Origin: Planctomycetota bacterium
GTDB taxonomy: Bacteria > Planctomycetota > Planctomycetia > Gemmatales > Gemmataceae
DNA length: 8,033 bases
Direction of reading: 5' to 3'
NCBI GenBank assembly: GCA_016200155.1
Contig: JACQFG010000320.1
Location: forward strand, 1 to 8,033
Below are positions 1 to 7,130 of this stretch, one piece after another. Every line of letters starts with the position of its first letter. Position 1 is the first letter of the stretch. The notes beneath the pieces were generated by a model. That model ran no database searches. It saw only the letters and a list, made by a program, of their open reading frames with translations, and had not been told where the DNA came from. The position numbers and the translations under genes are program-made.

Positions 1-310
1 CGCCGTTGGTGACGATCTTGTCGAAGGTGAAGCCCAGTTCCGCCGCCCGGCGTGTGACGGCGATGACGAACTCCGGGTACAGGAACGGCTCGCCGCCGGT
101 GAAGCCGAGCATGCGGATGCCGTGGGCGTGGGCGTCTTCGAGGAAGCGGACGGAGGTCGCGATATCGAGGCGGTCGGGCCATTCGATCGGCACGCAGCAG
201 TGCGGGCAGGTCAGGTTGCACTGATAGGTTCCGGCGAACGACAGGTAGTTGGGGCGAAACGTCCGCGTGCGGCGTTTGACGGGTCGGCAGGCATCGCGTT
301 CGGTGGCCAT
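1..310 (-). CDS. Radical SAM domain protein, N-terminal part (runs off left edge)
   Basis: The minus strand is open from the ATG at 310 to the window edge, giving 103 codons plus one base. The cysteine motif CNLTCPHC (C31, C35, C38) matches CxxxCxxC, which binds the [4Fe-4S] cluster that cleaves S-adenosylmethionine; a further cysteine, C39, follows directly. The GGEP motif (residues 72-75, in GFTGGEPFLYPEF), which contacts the SAM amino group, comes about 35 residues later, and the fragment ends in TNG (101-103), typical of the next strand of the barrel. Together these define the Radical_SAM family. The start is well fixed: an in-frame TAA lies five codons upstream (326-328) and no other start codon intervenes. 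The substrate cannot be told because the C-terminal two thirds are missing; a SPASM or other auxiliary-cluster domain could follow. The gene diverges from the large plus-strand gene, and a 48-bp palindrome sits 13 bases upstream of its start codon. Confidence 0.9.
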   Translation of the reverse strand, partial: MATERDACRPVKRRTRTFRPNYLSFAGTYQCNLTCPHCCVPIEWPDRLDIATSVRFLEDAHAHGIRMLGFTGGEPFLYPEFVIAVTRRAAELGFTFDKIVTNG

Positions 311-323
311 GGGGTATTTATCC

Positions 324-371
324 GTTTACGTTTAGCGCTCGCCTGGCGCCAGGCGAGCGCTAAACGTAAAC
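324..371. repeat. 48-bp perfect loopless palindrome (family A, copy 1)
   Basis: Each base from 324 to 347 is complementary to its mirror from 371 back to 348, with no mismatch and no spacer; pairing stops at 323/372. The inner 32 bp (332..363) has left half TTAGCGCTCGCCTGGC and right half GCCAGGCGAGCGCTAA, and closely matches the core of the inverted repeat at 7088..7119. The outer arms are GTTTACGT and ACGTAAAC. It lies in the leader of the minus-strand radical SAM gene, between two divergent genes, so it is not a shared 3' terminator. A REP-like or miniature mobile palindrome is the likeliest reading. A regulatory hairpin or cruciform is possible. Confidence 0.9.
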
Positions 372-377
372 AAGTTA

Positions 378-395
378 GACCCGCGTTCGCGGATC
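378..395. promoter_or_regulatory. 18-bp dyad symmetry, possible operator
   Basis: The sequence has half-sites GACCCGCGT and TCGCGGATC, pairing at eight of nine positions if the central T-T pair is ignored (one mismatch, 380/393). With only two central bases it would not make a good RNA hairpin, so a protein-binding dyad is the more natural reading. It sits between the divergent genes, just beyond the 48-bp palindrome. No regulator is known; in GC-rich DNA such a dyad can arise by chance. Confidence 0.25.
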
Positions 396-444
396 GTCTT
401 TCTCAAGATACGGAAGGTTTTCGGTTTTTGCGTATGGATTGTTC

Positions 445-473
445 TTGCCAGGATGGGCAAGCTGTGCGACAAT
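445..473 (+). promoter_or_regulatory. Candidate sigma70-type promoter for the large beta-propeller gene
   Basis: TTGCCA at 445-450 (five of six bases of TTGACA) is followed after 17 bases by GACAAT at 468-473 (four of six of TATAAT). This would put the transcript start near 480 and leave a leader of about 60 bases. The -35 box overlaps a small inverted repeat, CTTGCC (444-449) and GGCAAG (456-461), which could be an operator. An alternative -10 is CATAAT at 486-491, which has no good -35 partner. Planctomycete promoter consensus is not well fixed, so this is tentative. Confidence 0.3.
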
Positions 474-539
474 CCAGACGTTTTGCATAATGTATCATAA
501 CAGGATCAACCCAAGGTTCTCCTCCGGGGGTAGACCGTC

Positions 540-3500
540 ATGAATCGCATGCGCCAAGTGGCTGCGTTGCTGGGCATCTTTGTCGTCGTGGTGGCACTGG
601 TCGGCCCGTTCGCCGAGCAGGGGCAGGCGCTGGCCAAGAAGAAGTTCTTGCCCCCCGATCCGCCGATCCCGGTCGGGGGCGGCACGTCCTCCGGCTTGAG
701 TTCCATCAAGATCATCGAGGATTCCACGCAGCGGCGCGTCATCCAGGTCGGCCGCGATTGCATTCGCGACAAGGACTGGGAGCAGGCCATCCAGGCCCTG
801 CAGCCATTGCTCGAACTCCCCAAGGATTTCTATGTCCAGATCAAGGAGAACGACGGCAGCGGCCGGGAAGTCGCTCGCTGGACCAGCGTCAAGTTCGAAG
901 CCAACAACCTCATCGGCTCCATGGAACTTGACGGCTTGCAGGTCTACGAGCTGAAATTCGGCGAAAAGGCCAAGGGCAAGCTCGACGACGCGAAAAAGAA
1001 GGGCGATCGCGACATGATCGCCGAGGTCGCCCAGCAATACTGTCACACCAAGGCCGGCATCGAGGCCAACGAAATCCTGGCGACCCTGTTCCTGGCCCGC
1101 GGACAGATCTTCACCGCGGCCCTGCGCTACGAGAAGCTCCTGCAGATGAATCCCGAGCGCACCAAGCTCAGCAATCTCACGCTTTACAAGGCGTCGATGG
1201 CGTTCTATCGCGCCGGCGACCTGCGGAACTACGAGATCGTCTGGGAACGCCTGCAAAAGAACTTGAAGGATAAGGGTAAGGGAGGCCTGGAGGTCGGCAC
1301 GCAGATCGTCGCAGCCGACAAGCTCGATGCGGCCATCAAGGATGGGTCGGCCGGGCCGATCGTCATCGTACATGATTGGCCGTCGTGGCGCGGCAACGTG
1401 CGCAACACCGGCCAGGCCATCGGTAGCCCGCCGCTGATGGACACCAAGCTCATCTCGCGCCCGATCATGATGGACAAGGACGACGGCGCCAACGACGCCG
1501 ATCCCGACCAGGCTGCCAAGGATCGCGTCGAGAAGGCGATCAAGCAAGCCGAGGCCGCCAACCAGGCGGTGCTGCCCGGGTTCTTCCCGATCGTCTCGCA
1601 AGGGATCATGATCTATCGCAGCCAGCGCGACATCCGCGCCGTCGCCCTCAAGGAGGTCGAGCTGCGCGATGAGGACAGCGGCGCCATCGTCAAGGTCAAG
1701 CCCGGCGAGATCGTCTGGAAGTCGATCGCCATGAATCGCAGCCTGTCCGGGCTTCTCGAGAAGAACAACCTGCGCGTCAAGGTCGAGCAATGGCTCACCT
1801 CCTACGATCAGATTCCCGGCTTCAACAGCTTCCTCTACGACAACAGCCTCATCGGCACCCTGTTCACCGATCAGCGCTACGTCTACGCCATCAACGACAT
1901 CGCCGTCCCGCCGCACCCGAATGTGTTCTTTACGATGCAGTTCAACCCGCAGGCGAACCAGTTCCAGCCCGGCGACATGAAGGCGCTGATGATGCAAAAC
2001 GAGCTGGCGGCCTACGACCTCGTCAGCGGCAAGATGAAGTGGGACCTCAATGAGCAGGACAAGGAATTCCAGAACAGCCATTTCATCAGCCTGCCGATCT
2101 CCGTCGGCGGCAAGCTCTACGTGCTCAATGAAAAGCTGCTCGAAACCGGCGGCGGCGGACAGCCGAACCCGTTCGGCGGCGGCTGGACCAATCCGTTCCC
2201 CGGCGACTCCGAGATCCGCCTCGTCTGCATCGATCCGACCAAGCTCGTGCAAGGCCCGAACAGCCACAAGCCCACCATCGTCGGCGACCCGCAGACCCTC
2301 GGCCACGTTGCGCAGCACAACCGCATCCTGCAAGACACCGGCCGGCGCGTCAATGCGATTCAGATGGCCTACGACGAAGGCGTGCTGGTCTGCCCGACCA
2401 ACGCCGGCGAAGTCTTCGGCATCGACCTGATGACGAAGGCCCTGGTCTGGTCGTACCCGTATCGTGAAGTCGCCCATCAGCAAGTCGCATTCGCCGTCCA
2501 GCCCGGCATGCCGCAACCGCCGCGCACCGGCGAGCCGACCACCGTCTATCAGAAGTGGCGTTCGTCCCCGCCGGCGATCGCCGACGGCAAGATCGTCTTC
2601 ACCGCCCCCGACGCCGATTCGGTCCACTGCATCAGCCTGCGCGATGGCAAGCCGGTCTGGAAGCAGAAGCAGCAAAAGGGCGATCTCTTCATGGCCGGCG
2701 TTTACAACGGCCGCGTCCTCGTCGTCAGCGAGACCAACGTCCGCGCCTATGACCTCAACAACGGCACGCTGCTGCGAACCGTCTACACCGGCGCCATGCC
2801 GTCCGGCCAGGGGGTCGCCAGCAAGGGCATGTATTACCTGCCGCTCAAGTCGGGCGAGATCGTCGCCATCGACATCGTCAAGGGCGAGATCAAGGCCCAC
2901 AACCGCGCCCCGCAAGGGCAGGCCGCGCCGGGCAACCTCGTCTTCTACGAAAACATGGTCCTCTCGCAGACGCCGACCGAGATCGCCGTCTACCCGCAGC
3001 TCGTCGCCCGCCTGGAGCAAGTGCGGAACGAGTCGAACAAGGACCCGCAGAACCTCACCAAGCTGACCGACTACGGCGAGCTGCTCCTGAAGAACGGCGA
3101 GGTCCAGCCCGCCGTCGATAGCCTGCTCAAGGCCTATCAGCAAAGCCCGCCGGAGCCGTTGGCCAAGCGCATCAAGGATCGCCTTTTCGAGGCCCTCACC
3201 GATCTCATGCAGATCGATTTCGCCAAGGCCGACAAGGACCATCTGACCGTGTACAAGGCCCTGTGCAGCGTGCCCGGCAACACCACCGAAGAGCAGAACC
3301 GCAAGGCCAAATTCTTCCGTCTCGTCGGCCAGGGACGCGAAGCCCAGGGCAACCTCGTCGAGGCCTTCCAGATGTACAAGGAATTCGGCTCACTGCCGAT
3401 CCACAAGGATCAAGGCATCGCTTCCCCCGAAGATCCTAACCACAAGATCCCGGTGAACGTTTGGCTGCGCGGCCGCATCTCCGGCATGCTGTCCGGCGCG

Positions 3501-5708
3501 AAGCCGCATCAGAAGGAGCCGCTCGAAGCCACGATCGCCGCGGAATGGAAGGAAGTCGAGGCGCAGAAGAACCCCGACGCCATCCGCTCGTTCGTGGGCA
3601 TGTTCGACATCCCGGTGCGCGTGGGCCGCGAGGCGCGCGTGCGCCTGGCGGAAGCGATCATGGAGCGCAATGAGCGCGTCAACTTCCTCGAAGCCGAGAT
3701 GCTGCTCAACCAGGTGATGGGGAGCGAATACCGCGCCGAACCGCAGACCGGCGGCCGGGCCCTCGCCGCCCTGGCGCAGCTCGAAGAAATGAAGGGTTCG
3801 ATGGATTCGCTGCGTCTGGCCGCGGCGTACTACCGCGAACTCAAACGCGACTTCCCCGACAAGGCGGTCCGTGGCACGAAGACCGGCGACGCTCTCTTCT
3901 CCGAGATGGCAACCGACAAGCGCTACCTGCCGTTCCTCGGGCAATCGTCCAACCCCTTCGGCAATGCCAAGCTCGCCTCGCGCAACCTCGGCGCCGGCAG
4001 CTTCAACGTCGGCATTGCCGGCTTCGTCATGATGCCCGACGGCGACCAGACCCCGTTCGCCAAGCAGAACCGCCTGATGCTCGATCCGAGCGACACGCTC
4101 AACCCGAAGGTCCGCCTGCGCGACACCGCCACCAATCAGGATCGCTGGACCACGAACCTGGGCCGGGTCGATATGAATCAGTCCCTCTTCTTCCACCTGT
4201 ACCAGCAGGCGAACAACCAGCAGTATCACCCCAACGCCCGTTTCCGCTTCTATCAGGTGAAGGGCCACCTCATCGTCTGCCAGGTCGGCGTCATGGTCTA
4301 TTGCATCGACGGCGACTCGGGCAAGAAGCTGTGGGAAATGCAGACCGTCGAGAACATCCCGCAGAACGGAGTCACTCATCTGCAGCAGGTCGCCAACGAC
4401 ACCGAAGGCAACCCCGAGTTCCATTACTGGAACCAACTCACCAATCAGAAATTCAAGGTGTCGCTGGGCCGCATCGGCACGGCGCAAGCCTCCTACGTCG
4501 CCGTCATCGGCCACAAGGGCTTGTCGGTGCACGAGCCGCTCACCGGCAAGGTCATGTGGAAACGGCAAGGCGTCTCCATCAACTCGCACGTTTTCGGCGA
4601 TGAACAGTACATGTTCCTCGCCGAAGCCAACGGCAACGGCGGCTTCGGCGCCGGGGTGACCATCCGCGCCGCCGACGGCGAAGTGCTGCAAACGCAGGAC
4701 TTCAGCAACGTCTATTCGATGCGCGTCCGCACCATGGGCCGGCAGATCTTGGCCGGCGTCCCGGGCGGCGGCGTGAGGCTCTACGATATCCTCTCCGGCA
4801 AGGACGTCTGGCGGCAGCCGTTCCCGCAAGGCTCGCACGTCCTCCACAGCGAGGACAGCAATATCGTCGGCGTCCTCGAACCCAACGGCAAGTTGACTGT
4901 CCTGGACGACAAGGGCAAGGTGCTCGTCACCTCGAACCTGGTCCAGGGACGGATCACCGTCGAAGACATCAAGGGGCTGCAGGAGCCGTTGCTGCTCCAG
5001 GATGCCGATCGCTTTTATGTGGCGCTGAACCGGCCGTTGGATCCGGCCAAAATCGCCAAGGCCTCAGTCAACGTCAACGGCGTCATCCAGACGTATTTCC
5101 AGTTCTATAACAATTTCAACAACGGCACCCGCTGCCTGAACGTCAATGGCTGGTTCGTCGCCGTCCACCGCAACGACACCGCCAAGGCCAAGAAGGGCGA
5201 CCTCGCCTGGCACAGTTACATGCCGATCCACAACCAGATGATCGTGCTCGACCAGTTTGAGCAATCCCCGATCGTCCTGTTCACCGCCCGTTACATCGAA
5301 GTCATGCCCAACGGCGGCAATCGCTGGGCCTCGGTGGCGCAAAGTTTGCACAAGGCCACCGGCAAGATGATCCACGACTCCGGCACTCCGCCGGGATTCA
5401 ACGGCCAGCCAAGTTACGCTGGCTTGCAGTTGGATTTGAAGGCTCGTGTCATCAATCTGATTAGCTTCAGTGCCTCGATCCAGCATTACGTGGACGACGG
5501 CAAGGGCCCGCCCCCCGGACCGCAGGGCGCCCTGCCCAACGGCGGCAACCCGGCGTTCGCGGGAATCGCCCCGCCGGCAGGCGGTGTCGGCCAACCCAAC
5601 GGGCAGCCCATGATCCTCCCGGCGCCGGCCATCCGGCTGCGGATCGTCGATCCGGATGAGGTGCAAGTCATTCCAGCGCCAGAACTTCCGCCGATCAAGA
5701 AACGCTAA
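540..5708 (+). CDS. Large secreted protein with two PQQ-like beta-propeller regions separated by a TPR-like helical region
   Basis: This 1722-residue protein starts with a signal peptide: basic MNRMR, a hydrophobic stretch over about residues 7-24, and a signal peptidase I site after A30-L31-A32. A helical, TPR-like segment follows (about 60-248; the stretch near 182-206 resembles a TPR unit). DWPSWRGNVRNTG (279-291) resembles the lead-in to the first blade in PQQ-propeller proteins. Blade motifs of the type AxDxxxGxxxW are visible: AYDLVSGKMKW (W501), GIDLMTKALVW (W637), CISLRDGKPVW (W707), AYDLNNGTLL (about 735) and AIDIVKGEI (about 775). A second helical segment covers about 838-1110. A second propeller shows CIDGDSGKKLW (W1265), HEPLTGKVMW (W1340) and LYDILSGKDVW (W1424). 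The Pro/Gly-rich tail (about 1657-1722) ends in PPIKKR. A Gly-rich loop near 535-555 interrupts the first propeller. No catalytic site is recognisable, so a scaffold or binding role outside the cytoplasm is inferred; PQQ binding itself is not shown. The ATG at 549 is an alternative start; a GGGGG run at 526-530 is a weak ribosome site. It is far larger than single-propeller relatives such as BamB. Confidence 0.9.
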   Translation: MNRMRQVAALLGIFVVVVALVGPFAEQGQALAKKKFLPPDPPIPVGGGTSSGLSSIKIIEDSTQRRVIQVGRDCIRDKDWEQAIQALQPLLELPKDFYVQIKENDGSGREVARWTSVKFEANNLIGSMELDGLQVYELKFGEKAKGKLDDAKKKGDRDMIAEVAQQYCHTKAGIEANEILATLFLARGQIFTAALRYEKLLQMNPERTKLSNLTLYKASMAFYRAGDLRNYEIVWERLQKNLKDKGKGGLEVGTQIVAADKLDAAIKDGSAGPIVIVHDWPSWRGNVRNTGQAIGSPPLMDTKLISRPIMMDKDDGANDADPDQAAKDRVEKAIKQAEAANQAVLPGFFPIVSQGIMIYRSQRDIRAVALKEVELRDEDSGAIVKVKPGEIVWKSIAMNRSLSGLLEKNNLRVKVEQWLTSYDQIPGFNSFLYDNSLIGTLFTDQRYVYAINDIAVPPHPNVFFTMQFNPQANQFQPGDMKALMMQNELAAYDLVSGKMKWDLNEQDKEFQNSHFISLPISVGGKLYVLNEKLLETGGGGQPNPFGGGWTNPFPGDSEIRLVCIDPTKLVQGPNSHKPTIVGDPQTLGHVAQHNRILQDTGRRVNAIQMAYDEGVLVCPTNAGEVFGIDLMTKALVWSYPYREVAHQQVAFAVQPGMPQPPRTGEPTTVYQKWRSSPPAIADGKIVFTAPDADSVHCISLRDGKPVWKQKQQKGDLFMAGVYNGRVLVVSETNVRAYDLNNGTLLRTVYTGAMPSGQGVASKGMYYLPLKSGEIVAIDIVKGEIKAHNRAPQGQAAPGNLVFYENMVLSQTPTEIAVYPQLVARLEQVRNESNKDPQNLTKLTDYGELLLKNGEVQPAVDSLLKAYQQSPPEPLAKRIKDRLFEALTDLMQIDFAKADKDHLTVYKALCSVPGNTTEEQNRKAKFFRLVGQGREAQGNLVEAFQMYKEFGSLPIHKDQGIASPEDPNHKIPVNVWLRGRISGMLSGAKPHQKEPLEATIAAEWKEVEAQKNPDAIRSFVGMFDIPVRVGREARVRLAEAIMERNERVNFLEAEMLLNQVMGSEYRAEPQTGGRALAALAQLEEMKGSMDSLRLAAAYYRELKRDFPDKAVRGTKTGDALFSEMATDKRYLPFLGQSSNPFGNAKLASRNLGAGSFNVGIAGFVMMPDGDQTPFAKQNRLMLDPSDTLNPKVRLRDTATNQDRWTTNLGRVDMNQSLFFHLYQQANNQQYHPNARFRFYQVKGHLIVCQVGVMVYCIDGDSGKKLWEMQTVENIPQNGVTHLQQVANDTEGNPEFHYWNQLTNQKFKVSLGRIGTAQASYVAVIGHKGLSVHEPLTGKVMWKRQGVSINSHVFGDEQYMFLAEANGNGGFGAGVTIRAADGEVLQTQDFSNVYSMRVRTMGRQILAGVPGGGVRLYDILSGKDVWRQPFPQGSHVLHSEDSNIVGVLEPNGKLTVLDDKGKVLVTSNLVQGRITVEDIKGLQEPLLLQDADRFYVALNRPLDPAKIAKASVNVNGVIQTYFQFYNNFNNGTRCLNVNGWFVAVHRNDTAKAKKGDLAWHSYMPIHNQMIVLDQFEQSPIVLFTARYIEVMPNGGNRWASVAQSLHKATGKMIHDSGTPPGFNGQPSYAGLQLDLKARVINLISFSASIQHYVDDGKGPPPGPQGALPNGGNPAFAGIAPPAGGVGQPNGQPMILPAPAIRLRIVDPDEVQVIPAPELPPIKKR

Positions 5709-5778
5709 AAGGCCAGCGGGGTAACCGAATATTCGGGCCTCACCGACCTGGCGGCACGCCCTGTGCAAGTGTTAAGCT

Positions 5779-5840
5779 GTAGGTCAGGCTTTCCAGCCTG
5801 ACTCCGCGCGAAAGAAGTCAGGCTGGAAAGCCTGAGCTAC
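5779..5840. repeat. Nested inverted repeat (25-bp arms, 12-base loop)
   Basis: Arms 5779..5803 and 5816..5840 pair at 24 of 25 positions; the only mismatch is 5783/5836 (G-G). The loop is CCGCGCGAAAGA. The left arm is itself a small hairpin: GTCAGGCT (5783-5790), loop TTCC, AGCCTGAC (5795-5802). The right arm repeats this with loop GGAA and one mispaired end base. The element can therefore fold as one long stem or as two short hairpins. It lies between the stop of the beta-propeller gene and the start of the toroid gene. No T run follows on the plus strand (GAAAAGTG comes next), so it is not a standard intrinsic terminator. It looks like a dispersed intergenic repeat; a transcript-processing or stability role is possible. 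Confidence 0.85.
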
Positions 5841-5872
5841 GAAAAGTGAGAAAAAGCGCTTTGATTCGTCGA

Positions 5873-5878
5873 TATAGT
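5873..5878 (+). promoter_or_regulatory. Possible -10 box for the toroid gene
   Basis: TATAGT matches five of six bases of the sigma70 -10 box and would start a transcript near 5885, about 33 bases before the start codon. No convincing -35 lies at the usual distance (the region there is A-rich), so the site is weak. If it is not used, the toroid gene may be read through from the upstream beta-propeller gene. Confidence 0.2.
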
Positions 5879-5905
5879 GGCAGAGTTCCTTTTGCCTATC
5901 CTAAC

Positions 5906-5911
5906 AAGGGG
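5906..5911 (+). promoter_or_regulatory. Shine-Dalgarno-like site deciding the toroid gene start
   Basis: AAGGGG lies six bases before the ATG at 5918, a good position for ribosome binding. It favours this start over the in-frame ATG at 5846, which begins only six bases after the inverted repeat, would add 24 residues (including RRYSGR) ahead of the signal peptide, and has no comparable site. Confidence 0.6.
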
Positions 5912-5917
5912 CCCGTT

Positions 5918-7057
5918 ATGAACCGCTTCACTCGTTGGTCGCTCGTGGTCGCCGGTGTCGCACTCGCGGGGCTTGTGGTCTCGCGCAGCAATGCCGACCC
6001 GATTCCTGAAAACCAGCAAAAGGCCGTCGACAAGGGCCTCGAATGGCTCAAGAAGAGCCAGCACAAGGACGGCACCTGGAGCGCCAACGGGCAGAACCCC
6101 GTTTCGTTCACCTCGCTCGCCGGCCTGGCGATGCTCTGCGAAGGCAGCACCATCAACCAGGGCAAATACCGCGACCAGATCCGCCTGGCCACCGATTGGC
6201 TCATGAAGAAAAACAACAAGCAAGGCGGCCGCAAGGGCCTCATCGGCAACCCCGATCTGCCCGGCGAAACGGGCCGGTACATGTACGGCCACGGCTTCGC
6301 GATGCTGTTCCTCGCCTGCGTCTACGGCGAAGAAGAGGACAAGGAACGCCGGGCCGAGTTGAAGCAGCTCCTCACCGATGCCGTCACCTACTGCGGCAGC
6401 GCTCAATCGACGCACGGCGGCTGGTTCTACACGGCCAAGGGCGATCCTCCCGGCAGCGACAACGATGAAGGCTCCGTCACCGTCACGCAGATGCAAGGCC
6501 TTCGCGCCTGCCGCGACGCCGGCATCCCGGTGCCCAAGGAGATCATGAAGAAGGGCGCCGAGTACCTGCGCAAGTCGACGACCCCCGACGGCGGCGTGGT
6601 CTACAGCCTGGGCCGCGGCGGCGTCGGCGCACCGGCCGGCGGCGGACGTCCTGCCTTGACGGCGGCGGCCATCGCCTGCCTCTTCAGCGCCGGCGACTAC
6701 AAGGACGAATACGTCAAGAAGTGGTTCGGCTTCTGCAACAGCCCGCGCGGCGTGCCGCTCACCGGCGGCGGCCAGTTCCGTGGCTTCGATGAATACACCC
6801 ACTTCTACTACGCCCCGTCGATCTACTTCATCGGCGAAGAAGGCTACGGCAAGATGTTCCCCAACGAGCCCAAGGCCAACCACCTGACCTGGAGCAGGTA
6901 TCGCGAAACCTACTTCAAGCAATTGATCAACGCCCAGAGCGGCGATGGCAGCTGGCAGGGCGCCGGCGGCTGGGGCTCCGGCCCGATCTATACCACTGCG
7001 GTCTACTGCGTCATCATGCAACTGGACAACAACTGCCTGCCGGTGTTCCAGCGTTGA
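5918..7057 (+). CDS. Secreted prenyltransferase/squalene-oxidase-repeat (alpha/alpha-toroid) protein
   Basis: This 379-residue protein begins with a signal peptide: MNRFTR, a hydrophobic stretch at W7-V21, and a likely cleavage site after S24-N25-A26. The mature part shows repeated helix pairs ending in QW-like motifs, as in terpenoid-cyclase and prenyltransferase toroids: GLEWLKKSQHKDGTW (W54), AQSTHGGWFY (W169), KSTTPDGGVVY (D224) and QSGDGSW (Q340-W346). The segment GSVTVTQMQGLRACRDAGIPVP after D183-E184 resembles a pattern I recall from planctomycete proteins of this type. The DxDD acid motif of squalene-hopene cyclases is not seen; the nearest acidic run is D181-N-D-E184. At 379 residues it is also much shorter than true cyclases (over 600). 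I infer a binding or structural toroid outside the cytoplasm rather than an enzyme, but cannot exclude activity. It follows the beta-propeller gene on the same strand after 209 bp; the two share the first residues MNR and the export route. Confidence 0.9.
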   Translation: MNRFTRWSLVVAGVALAGLVVSRSNADPIPENQQKAVDKGLEWLKKSQHKDGTWSANGQNPVSFTSLAGLAMLCEGSTINQGKYRDQIRLATDWLMKKNNKQGGRKGLIGNPDLPGETGRYMYGHGFAMLFLACVYGEEEDKERRAELKQLLTDAVTYCGSAQSTHGGWFYTAKGDPPGSDNDEGSVTVTQMQGLRACRDAGIPVPKEIMKKGAEYLRKSTTPDGGVVYSLGRGGVGAPAGGGRPALTAAAIACLFSAGDYKDEYVKKWFGFCNSPRGVPLTGGGQFRGFDEYTHFYYAPSIYFIGEEGYGKMFPNEPKANHLTWSRYRETYFKQLINAQSGDGSWQGAGGWGSGPIYTTAVYCVIMQLDNNCLPVFQR

Positions 7058-7076
7058 TGCACTTTTTCGCCGCTCG

Positions 7077-7130
7077 CCGCTTGCGGCTTAGCGTTCGCTT
7101 GACGCCATGCGAACGCTAAGCCGCAAGCGG
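7077..7130. repeat. 54-bp inverted repeat with perfect 22-bp arms (family A, copy 2)
   Basis: Arms 7077..7098 and 7109..7130 are exactly complementary around a 10-base loop, TTGACGCCAT. The inner 32 bp (7088..7119; left half TTAGCGTTCGCTTGAC, right half GCCATGCGAACGCTAA) matches 27 of 32 bases of the palindrome core at 332..363. The outer arms CCGCTTGCGGC and GCCGCAAGCGG have no similarity to those of copy 1. It begins 19 bases after the stop of the toroid gene and might act as a transcript end or stability element, but no T run follows it on either strand; the five T residues at 7063-7067 lie before it on the plus strand. Confidence 0.9.

Noticed and set aside
122..490. 122-codon plus-strand open frame opposite the radical SAM gene
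   Set aside because: It overlaps the CxxxCxxC-bearing minus-strand gene and reads through the whole 48-bp palindrome, producing residues such as LALAWRQASAKRK that are just translated repeat.
495..3242. 915-codon open frame on the minus strand opposite the beta-propeller gene
   Set aside because: Its product is a low-complexity run of L, V, D, A, G and R with no domain or signal, as expected of the complement of a GC-rich gene. The plus frame has clear propeller motifs and a signal peptide.
3390..4847. 485-codon minus-strand open frame
   Set aside because: Same compositional shadow of the beta-propeller gene; no recognisable motif.
5710..5740. Small stem (AGGCC with GGCCT, enclosing the palindrome CCGAATATTCGG) after the beta-propeller stop codon
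   Set aside because: The stem is only five bases, shares a base with the inner palindrome and has no T run, so it is not a supportable terminator.
324..5840. CRISPR array formed by the repeats
   Set aside because: The repeats are isolated palindromes of two unrelated families kilobases apart, without regularly spaced units or cas genes.
5837..7021. 394-codon minus-strand open frame opposite the toroid gene
   Set aside because: The plus frame carries QW-type motifs and a signal peptide; the minus product is compositionally biased and starts inside the real gene's 3' end.
7077..7130. Intrinsic terminator after the toroid gene
   Set aside because: The stem is strong but no T run follows on either strand; the T residues at 7063-7067 precede it, and the core is shared with the palindrome between divergent genes, so a repeat is the better call.
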